Notes: generated from the sequence alone by a model not told the origin. DNA of 64,000 nucleotides from Ignavibacteriales bacterium (GCA_016709765.1 JADJMD010000015.1:62001-126000); one strand, 5' to 3'; positions 10,100-21,112 are shown, counted from the first letter of the stretch. Program-made: numbers and translations.

Positions 10100-12647
10100 T
10101 TGGATCAAGATAAGTTTTTAAAAGCTAAACAACTTTTTGAAGATGCAATAAATCTTAACTCATCTCTGCGAAAAGTATTTCTTGACGAAAAATGCGGTAA
10201 TGATCTAGAACTAAAGAAAGAAGTTTATTCATTATTACACTCCCTTGAAAACACAGTTGATTTTTTAGAAAAGCCTATAACTATTTCACAGAACAGTAAT
10301 GATATTTTTTCCGATCCATATATCGGAAAACAAATCGGCAGCTATATAATTGATGGCGAAGCAGGTGTTGGCGAATGGGAATTGTTTACACGGGGAAAAG
10401 AAATGATAAAGAATTTGAACAAAAAGTTGCTATTAAAATATTAAAACACGGTATCTCTTCAGAATATCTATTAAAAAGATTCCAGATTGAAAGACAAACA
10501 CTTGCAAACCTTCAGCATCAGAACATTGCAAGACTTTTAGACGGAGGCAGAACAAATGAAGGACTTCCCTACTTAGTTATGGAATTTGTAGATGGAATTC
10601 CAATTACTGAATGTTGCAATCAAAAAAAATATAATATAGAAGAAAAGCTAAAACTGTTTCGAGAAGTATGTAATGCCGTTCAATATGCTCATCAGAATCT
10701 TGTGATTCATCGTGATCTTAAACCTGGAAATATTTTAGTTACTAAAGATGGTGTTCCAAAACTCTTGGATTTTGGTATTGCAAAACTTATTGATGATGAG
10801 TTAGAAGAAAATAACGAAGCATTAACTCGGACTGGAGTTTGGCATCTTACTCCGGAGTATGCTAGTCCTGAACAAATTAAGGGAGAAAAATCACAACGGC
10901 TAGTGATATTTATTCACTTGGAGTTTTGCTTTATCAAATCTTAACCGGAAAGCAACCTTATAAAATATCAACAAATTCTCCCGCGGCTATAAGCAAAATT
11001 ATTACTGAAGAAAAAGTTCAGCTTCCGAGTGAAAGTGTAAAACAAATCCATTTAGTAAATACAGAAAACAAAAAAAATAATCCTGAAAAATTTTCACATT
11101 TGTTAAAAGGAGATTTGGATAACATTGTATTTAAAGCAATGCATAAAGATCCTTCAAGAAGATATGTTTCGGTTGAACAGTTCGCTGAAGATATTAAAAA
11201 ACATCTTGTGGGCTTACCAGTTATCGCGCAAAAAGATACTGCTGGATATAGGTTATCAAAGTTTATTCAAAGACATAAAGTTGGTTTTATTTCCTCAATC
11301 GGATTTGTAATCTTTTTAATTGCAAGTCTTATTGCAATTATCTGGCAGGTAAATATTGCGTCGCGCGAACGAGACAATGCTAAATCTGAGAACAAAAAAG
11401 TTGAAGCTGTAAATATGTTTTTGCAGGATATGCTCTCTTCAGTAGATCCAACAGAAGTTGGAAAGGATGTAAAGGTTTATGATGTATTAAAAAAAGCTTC
11501 GGAAGATGTTGGGAATAATTTTAAAGGTCATCCGGAATTGAAGCATCAGTTAGAAAAACGATAGGAAAAACCTTAGTCGGTCTGGGTGAATATAATGAGG
11601 CAAAGTCTCATCTGCTAAAATCTTTGGAACTGAATAATAACGCTTACGGAAAAGAAAGCTTTCAAAGCGCTGAAAGTTTACATGAGCTTGCTCTGCTTTA
11701 TGATTGGGATGGCGATTTTAATTTATCGGATTCATTGTATAGAACTAGCATTTCACTCTTTAGAAAAAACAAAAACTCACCACCTCGTTCTTTTGCAAGT
11801 GTACTAAATGATTATGCAACTTTAAAACAGGAACAAGATAAATTTCCAGAATCTATAGATCTGCTTAATGAAGCATATAAAATATATTTGAATAATTTTG
11901 GTGAGAAGGATAGAGATGTTGCTAGTGTTTTTAATAATTTAGGCATCTCTTATGAGTCATTAAATAAACTTGATAAAGCAGAAAATTATTATAGAAGATC
12001 ACTTGAGCTATACTTGGAGCTTTATGGCCAAAATCGCCCGGAAATATCAACACTATATAACAACTTAGCATACGTTTACATTAGTAAAGATAATTTGATC
12101 AAAGCTGAAGAGTACTTTAAAAAATCACTTGAATTAAAAATTAAGACTTTAGGCAAAAAACACTCGCTTGTGGGTTTAGCGTACACAAACCTTGGGGCAC
12201 TTCAGTATACAATGAAAATTACAAGGCATCAGAATCAAATTTATTTTCAGCATTCGAGAATTTTAAAACCTCGCTGAACAAAAAACATGTCTGGTTAGGT
12301 TTGGCTGATTTTGGTACAGCAAAATTCTTATTGAACAATCTAGATATGAAGACGCTGAAATTTATTTAAGAAAATCACTTACCATCTATAATAGTAATTA
12401 TTCGCAAGATCATCCTAATCTTATTTCAACTTATTCAGAGTTAGGAATCGTAAAGTTTTATCAAAAGAAATACAACGAAGCAGAAAAATTACTTGTCGAT
12501 GGATATGAAAAGATAAAAAAAATAAAAGGCGAGAAAAATTTTAACACTATAAGAGTACTTGAATATCTTGTTAAATTTTACGAAAAAACCAACAATCCAT
12601 CAAAATTAGCCTACTATAAATCCATTCTAAGTACTACTTCAAAGTAG
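10100..12647 (+). CDS. Membrane Ser/Thr protein kinase with TPR tail (copy 2), five frameshifts
   Basis: Paralogue of the kinase at 6811, placed 18 bases after its sigma gene. TTG start at 10100 (MDQDKFLKAKQLF). The kinase core shows VGGMGIVY once one missing base near 10375 is restored, VAIKILKHG, HRDLKPGN (canonical RD loop) and LLDFGIAKL. A transmembrane helix (SIGFVIFLIASLIAIIW) follows, then TPR units. Further single-base deletions lie near 10890 (AAAAA before TCACAACG), 11555, 12210 and 12325. Adding five bases in all gives one continuous 850-residue frame to TAG 12647, about the size of copy 1. Restoring single bases repairs every break, so the gene is probably intact in the organism. 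Confidence 0.88.
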
Positions 12648-12743
12648 AAAACAAAATACCTTAAATAAAGTGAGCCAATTCTCAAGTCTTTTTTTTATGT
12701 AGTCCCAAATCCTATTTCTATTTTTACTAACCAGGAGAAGTGT

Positions 12744-14359
12744 ATGAGAAGGTCTATATTGTTTTTTGCTGTAATCATCTTTCAATTCTTAACAAGTTTG
12801 GTTTTTGCTCAAGTATCACAACAGTGGGTCGAAAGATTTACCTCTGACAGCACTCTTGATGAGTCTGTAAATGATATGTTCGTTGATGAGCAAGGAAACG
12901 TTTATGTTACGGGCTCACAAAAAGGCCCATCCCAATCTCAGCTTGAAGCCGTAACAGTTAAATACAATTCTAATGGTGTTCAACAATGGATTCAAAACTA
13001 TCATGCACCATTGAATAATGGCGCATTCGGGAGAGCAATTCATGTTGATGATGTTGGAAACGTTTATGTTACAGGTGAAAATGCAATAGTATCCGGTGGT
13101 GCTAATGAGGCACTTATTATTAAATACAATTCCGTTGGAACACAGCTGTGGTCCTACAGATTCCAATATATACAAGGTCTATATTGTGGTGGATACGATA
13201 TAGTCACGGATGCTGATGGAAATATTTATGTGACAGGAGAATACTATACAGGCGTTAACTTTCTAAATAATATATTTCTTGCAAAGTTTGATCTTAACGG
13301 AAACATAGTCAATCAAATCTTTTATAATTCTGGTAGTGAGGGTGGAAGAAAAATTGCTTTAGATGGTACCGGTAAAATTATTGTTGGCGGATATGTAAAT
13401 GATAATGACTCGCTTTCTTTTATAGCTATAAAATATGAACAAAATCTTGACTTTGTGTGGGCATCAAGATGGGGATTGAATGTTGGGAACCAAAACGTTA
13501 TCGATATGACCATTGATAATAATAATAATATTATTCTAGCAGGAACATCAAACCTTGATTATGAAATAGTAAAGATAGACCCCTCAGGCATTGTGCAATG
13601 GAGTAAACTTTACAACTCACCTGCAGGTTGGGATTATTGCAAAGGAGTTGTAAATGATGATATCGGAAATATTTATGTTACAGGTGAAACAGGTACTTTA
13701 GGATTTCCACTTTCTTATAAAATTACAACAATAAAATACAGTCCAGATGGAAATGAAATTTGGGTAAACAAATTTGACAGTGATACTACTTATACCGATG
13801 GATACGCTGGTTACAATATTGCAATTGATAATTTTGCAAATGTCTATGTTATTGGGCAGAAATACAGCAGTTCAGACATTACAACAATAAAGTATAATTC
13901 TGAGGGCAGCTTTCAATGGGCTATTAATTATAACGGACCAAGCAATAGTCTGGATATTCCAGTAGCTATTGGAGTGGATCTAAATGGTAATGTCTATTCA
14001 ACAGCTAAAAGCTTGGATTTTACTACCGGATATGATATTGCTATAATTAAGTATGTTCAGTCTCCAACTTCAGTCGATGGAGAAAGTAATATTCCGAATT
14101 CGTTCTCTTTAGAACAGAATTATCCAAATCCATTTAACCCAAGCACCAGTATTCAGTATGCAATAAGCAGTAAGCAATTTGTAACGCTAAGGTTTTTGAT
14201 GTTTTAGGTAAAGAAATTGCAACACTTGTTAATGAAGAAAAAAGTGCAGGAAGTTATGAAGTTAATTTTAATGCCTCACAATTCTCATCAGGAGTTTATT
14301 TCTATGAGCTGCAGACAGGTTCTTTCGTTGAAACGAGAAAGATGATTTTGCTAAAATAA
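12744..14359 (+). CDS. Secreted SBBP beta-propeller protein with T9SS sorting domain, one frameshift
   Basis: A good ribosome site (AGGAGAAG) precedes a signal peptide (MRRSILFFAVIIFQFLTSLV). The body is a run of repeats with the phrases GNVYVTG, IKYNSNGVQQW and GNIYVTGE, the SBBP beta-propeller pattern. The frame breaks near 14190 in CTAAGG. Adding one A yields 538 residues ending with QNYPNPFNPST and RKMILLK, the T9SS sorting domain. It follows the second kinase gene by 96 bases, mirroring the secreted protein beside the first sigma/kinase set. A surface or extracellular structural or adhesion role is likely, but the substrate is unknown. Confidence 0.85.
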
Positions 14360-14370
14360 TGAGAAGAATT

Positions 14371-14406
14371 TTAGAGATGACACCTTGAAAAAGATGTCAT
14401 CTCTAA
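14371..14406. repeat. Palindromic repeat element, copy 1 (terminator position)
   Basis: Inverted repeat, arms of 16 bases with one mismatch, containing GATGACA and TGTCATC. It lies between the convergent ends of the SBBP gene (stop 14359) and the M48 protease gene (stop 14415), where a two-way terminator would be expected. Three related copies occur at 15275, 36858 and 55932. Confidence 0.7.
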
Positions 14407-14414
14407 AAACACAT

Positions 14415-15214
14415 TTATTTTTGATAATACTGTAATGCTTCTGGTAAATGTTTTTTAATATCTGCAATTCTTGTTTCATCAGAGGGATGAGTACTTAACC
14501 ATTCCGGTGGTTTTCCTCCGCCTTGTGCAGCCATTCTTGTCCAAAAATCTACGGCGGCATTTGGATTATATCCTGCCATAGCCATAAAGATTAATCCTAA
14601 ATGATCAGCTTCACTTTCGTGTGTTCTACTGAATGGAAGCATAACACCGACAGTAGTTCCAACTCCATAAGCTGTCATAAAAATATTTTGTGTCGTTTCA
14701 GGTTCGTTTTTAAAGCAACAGAAAGGGCTACTCCGCCAAGCTGCTGTAATAAACCCTGGCTCATTCTTTCGCCGCCGTGCTGTGCTATTGCATGTGCAAT
14801 TTCGTGTCCCATCACCACTGCCAATCCTGTTTCATCTTTGGTTATAGGAAGAATTCCTGTGTAAACAACAACTTTGCCGCCGGGCATACACCAAGCGTTT
14901 ACTTCAGGGCTTTCAACCACATTAAATTCCCACTGATATCCTTCAAGTTCTTTAGATAAATTTTTTTGTGCAAAATAAGTTTCAACAGCCTTTTGTATTT
15001 TTAACCCGACACGTTTTACCATATCAATATCTGTTTTGTTTGAACTAAGTGTGTTGGTTTTTAGAAACTCACTATATTGTGCAAAACTCATTGAGTTAAT
15101 TTCGCTTGCAGAAATAAGGTTTAATTGCGATCTGCCTGTAATTGGAACGGTAGCACAATAATAAACTGTAAATGCCAGCAAAATAATCGGAACAAATACT
15201 TTAAGTAACTTCAT
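14415..15214 (-). CDS. M48-family metalloprotease, probable lipoprotein, one frameshift
   Basis: Zinc peptidase of the M48 type (LoiP/BepA-like), likely acting in envelope quality control. The zinc motif HEIAH is in VVMGHEIAHAIAQHGGERMS, and the third ligand region is SRTHESEADHLGL. The N-terminus (MKLLKVFVPIILLAFTVYYC) looks like a lipoprotein signal with Cys near residue 20. An AAGAGGT ribosome site precedes the ATG at 15214. The frame breaks near 14700 in an A run; adding one A gives 266 residues, the normal size for the family. Confidence 0.88.
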
Positions 15215-15274
15215 TTATACCTCTTGGTTGATTATCAATTTTGTAGTGGTTAAATATATAAAATATTTATTGTA

Positions 15275-15307
15275 AAAGATGACATCTTTAAGAAAGATGT
15301 CATCTTT
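15275..15307. repeat. Palindromic repeat element, copy 2
   Basis: Perfect 15-base inverted repeat (15275-15289 and 15293-15307, arm AAAGATGACATCTTT) with a three-base loop. It lies just after the trpB stop codon (15319, minus strand) and before the M48 gene, so it could end trpB transcription. Each arm is itself nearly palindromic. Confidence 0.75.
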
Positions 15308-15318
15308 AGAAATGATAA

Positions 15319-16686
15319 TTAGACAGCAATTGGAGTATCAAGTTCTCTAAGTGCAGAATAAAGTTCCTTGTCTGTTAACTCGTGATCCTGCAACTCGCCA
15401 TTAAAGTAAGCCTGATAAGCACTCATATCAAAATAACCATGCCCGCAAAGATTAAATAATATTGTTTTTTGTTTTCCTTCGACCTTTGCTTTTTGTGCTT
15501 CGCGAATTACTTGCGCAATTCCGTGAGTTGCTTCGGGAGCAGGAATAATTCCTTCTGTTTGTGCAAACTTTACTCCAGCTTCAAAACATTCAAGCTGAGC
15601 AATTGCTGATGCTTCAATTAATTTATCTTTTAGTAATTGACTGATAATTGCACCAGCACCGTGATAACGCAGTCCACCAGCATGAATAGGCTCCGGAACG
15701 AATGTATGACCAAGCGTGTACATTGGAATCAGCGGAGTTAATCCAACTGTATCACCAAAATCATATCTGAATTCTCCCTTAGTAAGTTTTGGACATGATG
15801 CAGGCTCAACAGCAATGCAGCGAACATTTTTTCCTTCCTGAAAATTGTAGCGAAGAAATGGAAATGCGATTCCCGCAAAGTTTGAGCCGCCGCCAAATGG
15901 AGCAACCACAATATCAGGAAAATCACCAGTCATTTCTAATTGCTTTATAGCTTCCTGTCCAATTACTGTCTGATGCAGAAGAACGTGATTAAGCACGCTT
16001 CCAAGAGCGTAATTTATGCCTTCTGTTGTGGCCGCTCTTTCAACAGCTTCTGAAATTGCAATACCTAAACTGCCGGGAGAATTTGGATCCTGCTCTAAAA
16101 TTGTTCTGCCGGAATTTGTATTTCTGCTTGGTGATGCAATAACAGTTGCACCCTATGTGTTCATCATAACTTTTCTGTAAGGTTTTTGATCATAACTGAT
16201 CTTCACCATATATACTTCACAGCTTAAACCGAATTTATGACAAGCAAAGCTTAACGCACTTCCCCATTGTCCCGCGCCTGTTTCAGTTGTTAATCCTTTT
16301 GCGCCTTCCATCTTGTTATAAAATGCTTGTGCAATTGCTGTATTAGGTTTATGTGAGCCTGCAGGACTTACACCTTCATACTTATAATAAATTTTTGCCG
16401 GAGTATCGAGTAACTTTTCTAATTCGAAAGCGCGGTAAAGCGGAGTTGGGCGATATAGTTTATAAATATTCCTTACTTCATCGGGAATTTCAATATATCT
16501 TTCTTTTGAAACTTCCTGTTTAATTAATTCCATTGGAAACAATGCTGCTAAATCTTCCGGTCCAATTGGCTGCTTTGTTCCTGGATGTAAAGGCGGAAGC
16601 ATGGGATTTGGCATATCTGCCTGAATGTTATAATAGTTTTGCGGCATTTCAGATTCATTTAACAGAATTTTTTTTGATGCACTCAT
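15319..16686 (-). CDS. trpB: TrpB-like tryptophan synthase beta chain, interrupted by one TAG
   Basis: PLP enzyme joining indole and serine to tryptophan. It is of the TrpB2-like kind, with the long N-terminus and GVSPAGSHKPNTA holding the PLP lysine. Later motifs are PFGGGSNFAG and GLRYHGAGA. The reading frame is unbroken over 455 codons except for TAG at 16155-16153, in MMNT-stop-GATVIASPS, where the family normally has Trp (TGG). One base change restores the protein. TAG is a normal stop elsewhere in this window (kinase copy 2, ychF, the symporter), so readthrough is unlikely; I suspect a sequence error. An AAGGAG ribosome site precedes the ATG. No other trp genes are nearby. Confidence 0.9.
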
Positions 16687-16963
16687 AGAGCACTCCTTTA
16701 TGATTAATACATTAATGAATAAATAATTAGTGATTAACTAAGATTTAAAAAGATCGTACGGATTTTTAGAATATGTAAATGTTTAGAGGCGCCAACGCCA
16801 TGTTTGGCTAGCTGAAGTAAAAAAGAAGTTATATGTAAGTTTTTTGTTCAAGATTTTTTAATATGAATTTCAAGTTCAAGATAATTTGCTAACCAGGAAT
16901 TGTCAAGAGAATCTTAATTATATTTACACATAATCTTTAAGAATTTTAAAGTAAGAGGAATAA
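16687..16963. other. Intergenic region between divergent trpB and ychF
   Basis: 277 bases holding the promoters of two divergent genes. A short hairpin (GGCGCCAACGCC near 16789-16800) is visible. No leader peptide with Trp codons, T-box or other known regulatory RNA could be recognised. Confidence 0.4.
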
Positions 16964-18046
16964 ATGCAAATAGGAATAGTTGGACTGCCATTTACAGGAA
17001 AATCAACTCTTTTTCAAACAATAACAAAAACCTTACTTGATCCAAACGAATTAACAAAATCAGAAGCACATCAGGCTATGATAAAAGTGCCGGATGCAAG
17101 ATTGGATAAGTTAACCGAAATGTTCGTTCCAAAGAAAAAAGTAAATGCTACGATTGAAGTTGTTGATGTTGTAGGATTGCAAAAAGGTGATTCAGGCTCA
17201 ACTCAGTTTACTGGAAATTTTCTCGGTAAAGTAAAAACAAATGATGCGCTTGTTCAGGTTGTAAGATTATTTGAGAATGAAACGGTCCCTCATCCCGATG
17301 GATCAATAAATATGATGCGTGATATTAATTCATTTGAGACAGAATTTATTTTATCTGATATGGCAATACTTGAAAAAAGATTAGAGACGATTAAAAAACA
17401 AATCTTAAAAACTCAGGATGATAATCTTAAACGGGAATTGCCAGTACTTGAAAAGTGTTACGAAATTCTTCAGACCGAAAAACCCTTGCGTGATGCAGAA
17501 CTTACAAAAGATGAACTGCACATTTTAAAAACATATCAACTTCTTTCTGTTAAGCCAATGCTTATAGCTTTAAACTTTGATGAATCACAAATAAACGATA
17601 CTGAGAAGTATTTAGAAGAACTTGTTAAACATAAACTCGGGCATAACACAAAAGCGTTATCATTCTTTGGTCAGATAGAAAAAGAAATGGCTGATCTTCC
17701 TGAAGAAGACGCAAGCGTATTTATGAGTGATTATGGGATTACTGAATCCGCTTTGGATAAGTTGATTAGAGAGGCTTATGACTTACTTGGACTTCAATCA
17801 TTTCTAACTGCAGGCGAAGATGAATGCCGTGCCTGGACAATTAAAAAAGGAATGACAGCACAGGAAGCTGCGGGAGAAATCCATACAGACTTTTTCAAAA
17901 AGTTTATCCGTGCAGAAGTTGTGCATTACGATGATTTTATTGAAACAGGTTCATTTGCAAAAGCTAAAGAACTTGGCAAATGGCGACTTGAAGGAAAAGA
18001 ATACATTGTTAAAGATGGTGATATAATTTCTGTTAGGCATAGTTAG
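16964..18046 (+). CDS. ychF: YchF/OLA1-family P-loop ATPase
   Basis: Translation-linked P-loop NTPase of 360 residues, binding ATP in preference to GTP in characterised members. G1 is GLPFTGKST (residues 7-15), where most YchF proteins have GLPNVGKST. The G4 position reads NFDE, the NxxE form typical of YchF rather than NKxD of GTPases. The C-terminal TGS-type domain ends with LEGKEYIVKDGDIISVRHS. AGAGGA precedes the start. The AlbA_2 gene begins 15 bases later, so the pair may be co-transcribed. Confidence 0.92.
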   Translation: MQIGIVGLPFTGKSTLFQTITKTLLDPNELTKSEAHQAMIKVPDARLDKLTEMFVPKKKVNATIEVVDVVGLQKGDSGSTQFTGNFLGKVKTNDALVQVVRLFENETVPHPDGSINMMRDINSFETEFILSDMAILEKRLETIKKQILKTQDDNLKRELPVLEKCYEILQTEKPLRDAELTKDELHILKTYQLLSVKPMLIALNFDESQINDTEKYLEELVKHKLGHNTKALSFFGQIEKEMADLPEEDASVFMSDYGITESALDKLIREAYDLLGLQSFLTAGEDECRAWTIKKGMTAQEAAGEIHTDFFKKFIRAEVVHYDDFIETGSFAKAKELGKWRLEGKEYIVKDGDIISVRHS

Positions 18047-18061
18047 GGGGATTGCTCAGTT

Positions 18062-19117
18062 ATGAAAACGAAACCTTCTGATAAAAGCATGAAGTTTAGA
18101 GGTTTAACAAAAAAAACTAAACGATTACTTTCTGGTGACGAAAATTATGAAGTAGACTTTAAGTTGAAGTCAACCCAAATTGATCCGGAAGATTTTGTTT
18201 CATTCGCAAACTCGAAAAATGGTGGTACAATATTATTTGGAGTTAAAGAAGTTAATGTAAAAGGTTTACAAAAGGGTGAAATTGTTGGTTGTGAAATTGG
18301 TGACAAACAAAAACAGATAATTTTAGATAAAGCACTAAGTTGTTCACCATCTATCGATATTTTAATACTTGTTGAAAATCTTAAATCCAAACCAATCTTT
18401 AGAGTAGAAATCAACTCTGGCGAGAAGAAACCTTATTCAACCAACTCTGGAAAATATTTAATAAGAGAAAATGGTAGAAACAGAGCACTGCATCCTGTTG
18501 ATTTGTTGAAAATTTTTATAGAAAATGAAACGGGTGAATTCGTTAAAAGATTTAACACAGTAACTCAAGATATTAATACCAAATTGCAAATACTCAATAA
18601 GACTTTCTTAGAACATCTCATCCAAACTACCGAAAAGATCATCAAGCAGTCAGAGGAAAAACTCGAAGAAGTAATTGAAAAACTTAGTGGAGTAAACTCA
18701 GACATAGATTATTTGAGCGATGATATTAACCAATCCTTAAAAGAAATTTATGATAGTGCAAATAATGCAGAGTCACTTTCTGATGATGCTATGTTGTTAT
18801 CAGATGAGAATAATTATTTGATCAAAGATATATTTTCTAAAGTTCAATATTTGGAAAATGATTTAATGAATTTGGATAGTAGAATGAAATTACTTTTAAA
18901 CCATTTTAATATTGAAGATCCAATCATCACGAAGCAAAAATTATTTCTTAAGGATATGTTTAAAATTGATATGATGCAAATTCCAAATAATCGTTATTCC
19001 TCCATTGTGAAAAAGATTAAGAAAAGAAAATATTTTGTGGACGATCAAATAGTCGATAAATTTGGTAAGGAATGTTATAATCGAGCTTTAAAGGAACTTA
19101 ATGAGGAAAACTCATAA
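18062..19117 (+). CDS. AlbA_2 (Schlafen-type) domain protein with coiled-coil tail
   Basis: 351 residues. Residues about 28-155 match the AlbA_2 nucleic-acid-binding fold: YEVDFKLKS, FVSFANSKNGGTILFGV and YLIRENGRNRALHP. The usual divergent ATPase half (AAA_4) is absent. Instead residues about 170-290 are a heptad-rich coiled coil (IIKQSEEKLEEVIEKLSGV onward) followed by a basic segment (KKIKKRKYFVDD). DNA or RNA binding with self-association is a fair inference; the biological role is unknown. It follows ychF closely and ends against a strong palindrome. Confidence 0.75.
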   Translation: MKTKPSDKSMKFRGLTKKTKRLLSGDENYEVDFKLKSTQIDPEDFVSFANSKNGGTILFGVKEVNVKGLQKGEIVGCEIGDKQKQIILDKALSCSPSIDILILVENLKSKPIFRVEINSGEKKPYSTNSGKYLIRENGRNRALHPVDLLKIFIENETGEFVKRFNTVTQDINTKLQILNKTFLEHLIQTTEKIIKQSEEKLEEVIEKLSGVNSDIDYLSDDINQSLKEIYDSANNAESLSDDAMLLSDENNYLIKDIFSKVQYLENDLMNLDSRMKLLLNHFNIEDPIITKQKLFLKDMFKIDMMQIPNNRYSSIVKKIKKRKYFVDDQIVDKFGKECYNRALKELNEENS

Positions 19118-19123
19118 TTTTTA

Positions 19124-19156
19124 TTTAGCTGTCACGGTCGCACCGTGACAGCTAAA
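19124..19156. terminator. Two-way hairpin terminator between convergent genes
   Basis: Perfect 15-base inverted repeat TTTAGCTGTCACGGT / ACCGTGACAGCTAAA around a three-base loop CGC. It lies between the AlbA_2 gene (stop 19117) and the S9 peptidase gene (stop 19163, minus), and its A/T ends suit termination in both directions. Confidence 0.7.
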
Positions 19157-19162
19157 ATGTTA

Positions 19163-21112
19163 CTACTTCAGTAAATAGTTTTCTAAAAAAAGAACTTCAG
19201 ACCAAATATAAAAATCACGATTAGTTTTTTTTCTAAAACCGTGACCTTCATCTTTTGCAAGCAGGTACCAGACTTCTCCACCGTTCTTTCTAACAATATC
19301 AACAATCTGCTCTGCTTCTGTATAAGGTACGCGCGGATCGTTTAAACCCTGCACAACAAATAATGGTTTTGTAATTTTGTGTGCGTTTGTTGTTGGAGAA
19401 ATCTTTTGTAAAAATTCATTCATCTTCGGATCACGTTCATCACCATACTCAACTCTTCGTAAATCTCTTCTGTAATCCTGGGTATTTGTTAAGAACGTTA
19501 CAAAGTTGCTTATCCCAACTATGTCAACTGCACATTTTAATCTATCATTAAAATGTGTCATCGAAGCAAGCACCATATAACCTCCGTAGGACCCACCGGT
19601 TACTGCAACACGTTTTGCATCAAGATCAGGCTGAGTTGCAATCCAATCTAAAAGTTTACCAATATCCTGTACTGATTCTTCACGTTTAAAACCATTATCA
19701 AGCTGTAAATAAGATTTTCCATATCCGCTTGAGCCGCGCACATTTGGTTCGATAACTGCAATTCCCATTTCGTTAGCATAGTATTGCACAATCGGATTAA
19801 AATATGGCTGTGCCTGCCCTTCCGGTCCGCCGTGAATATCAATAACAACAGGAAATGGACCATTGCCTTTTGGTTTAGTGATAAAAGCTGGAATCATTCT
19901 CGGTTTACCATCAACTTGATCAAAAGTTGGGAAGTGAACAAGTTCAGGAATAACAAAGTTAGAAGTGTTAAGTCCACCAACTTCACTGTAAGTCCAACGT
20001 TCAAGTGAGTTGTTAGAAAGATCCATAACATAAACATCGCCGGAAGATTGAGGAGTGTTTAAAACCATAGCAAGTTTTTTTCCATCCGGTTTAAAAGATA
20101 AACCGTAAACCTGTCCAACCGGAATTCCGGGAACAGCTTTATACTTCATAGTTTTTGTATCAAGTATAAAAAGTTTTGCCATTCCATCTTCATTGATTGT
20201 AAAAGCAAGTTTATCGCCTTGTTCAGAAAGTGTAAATGATTCAACATCCCAATTAATTTCTGAAGTAAGAACAGTAAACTTTTTTGATTGAAGATCATAA
20301 TAGCGAAGTCTTTGAAATTCAGCATTTTCATCTGAAGTGAAAAAGATTCCTTTACCATCCTTTGAGTAGGCAGCACCGCCGTAGGCAATTTTTTCTGATG
20401 ATGGATTAACCTGAGTTAATTTTTTTGTATTAAGATCGAGTGTATAAAAATAGCTTTCGTTTGCTGAAACATATTTACCAATGATTAATGATTTATCATC
20501 CGGAGCCCAATCCACAGCATACCAGGAGCCGCCTTCGCTTGCAACCATTTCTGCATTTTCGGGATTGTTAATATCAGCGACATAAATATCCCAATCAGTT
20601 CCATTACGTTTTGTGGAGAAGTAGGAATACTTATCACCTTTATTATTCCAACTAACTCCGCCATTGCTAGATTTGCCATCAGTTAGCATTTTGAAGTTTC
20701 CGTTGTCAACATCAAATGAAAATATTTGATAAAATTCAGCTCCGCCAACATCTTTTGTAAAAAGAAAAATATTTTTGTTTTTATCTGGGCAAAGAGTTGC
20801 ACCGCTAACCGGCTCTGTAAAAAATGTAATTTGTTCACGCGAACCGCCAGGTATTTTTACTTTGTGGAATTGTGAAGTTTCAGCAAATCGAGTAGAAATT
20901 AAAATTCCTTCATCATTGTGTAGCCAATCCTGAAAGGAAGCAGAACGAGTGTTTTGATACTGGAAAATTCTATCCTTTAATTGCTGTGGAATTTCAGGAA
21001 TGTTTTCCATCACAAGATTTCCAACTTCTTTTCTTTCCACCTGAGAAAAAGTTTGCGTAAATGAGAAGAGAAGAATTGAGAGAAGTAAGTAAAGAGTGAA
21101 TTTAGTTTTCAT
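19163..21112 (-). CDS. Secreted S9-family prolyl oligopeptidase-like peptidase
   Basis: 649 residues with a signal peptide (MKTKFTLYLLLSILLFSF). The first half is a beta-propeller of TolB/WD-like strands (KMLTDGKSSNGGVSWNNKGD and similar). The alpha/beta-hydrolase half carries the nucleophile in GGSYGGY (about residue 508), Asp in LNDPRVPY (about 592) and His in DEGHGF (about 624). Such enzymes cut small peptides or N-terminal dipeptides in the periplasm. No T9SS sorting domain, so it is probably periplasmic. AAAGGA ribosome site before the ATG. Confidence 0.93.
   Translation of the reverse strand: MKTKFTLYLLLSILLFSFTQTFSQVERKEVGNLVMENIPEIPQQLKDRIFQYQNTRSASFQDWLHNDEGILISTRFAETSQFHKVKIPGGSREQITFFTEPVSGATLCPDKNKNIFLFTKDVGGAEFYQIFSFDVDNGNFKMLTDGKSSNGGVSWNNKGDKYSYFSTKRNGTDWDIYVADINNPENAEMVASEGGSWYAVDWAPDDKSLIIGKYVSANESYFYTLDLNTKKLTQVNPSSEKIAYGGAAYSKDGKGIFFTSDENAEFQRLRYYDLQSKKFTVLTSEINWDVESFTLSEQGDKLAFTINEDGMAKLFILDTKTMKYKAVPGIPVGQVYGLSFKPDGKKLAMVLNTPQSSGDVYVMDLSNNSLERWTYSEVGGLNTSNFVIPELVHFPTFDQVDGKPRMIPAFITKPKGNGPFPVVIDIHGGPEGQAQPYFNPIVQYYANEMGIAVIEPNVRGSSGYGKSYLQLDNGFKREESVQDIGKLLDWIATQPDLDAKRVAVTGGSYGGYMVLASMTHFNDRLKCAVDIVGISNFVTFLTNTQDYRRDLRRVEYGDERDPKMNEFLQKISPTTNAHKITKPLFVVQGLNDPRVPYTEAEQIVDIVRKNGGEVWYLLAKDEGHGFRKKTNRDFYIWSEVLFLENYLLK

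Noticed and set aside
10100..12647. Several separate small kinase and TPR genes
   Set aside because: Adding five single bases restores one frame matching the paralogue at 6811 in length and domain order.
16153..16155. Recoding of TAG as an amino acid in trpB
   Set aside because: TAG is used as the natural stop of kinase copy 2, ychF, the lamin-tail gene, the symporter and the 58525 gene, so it is a true stop in this genome.
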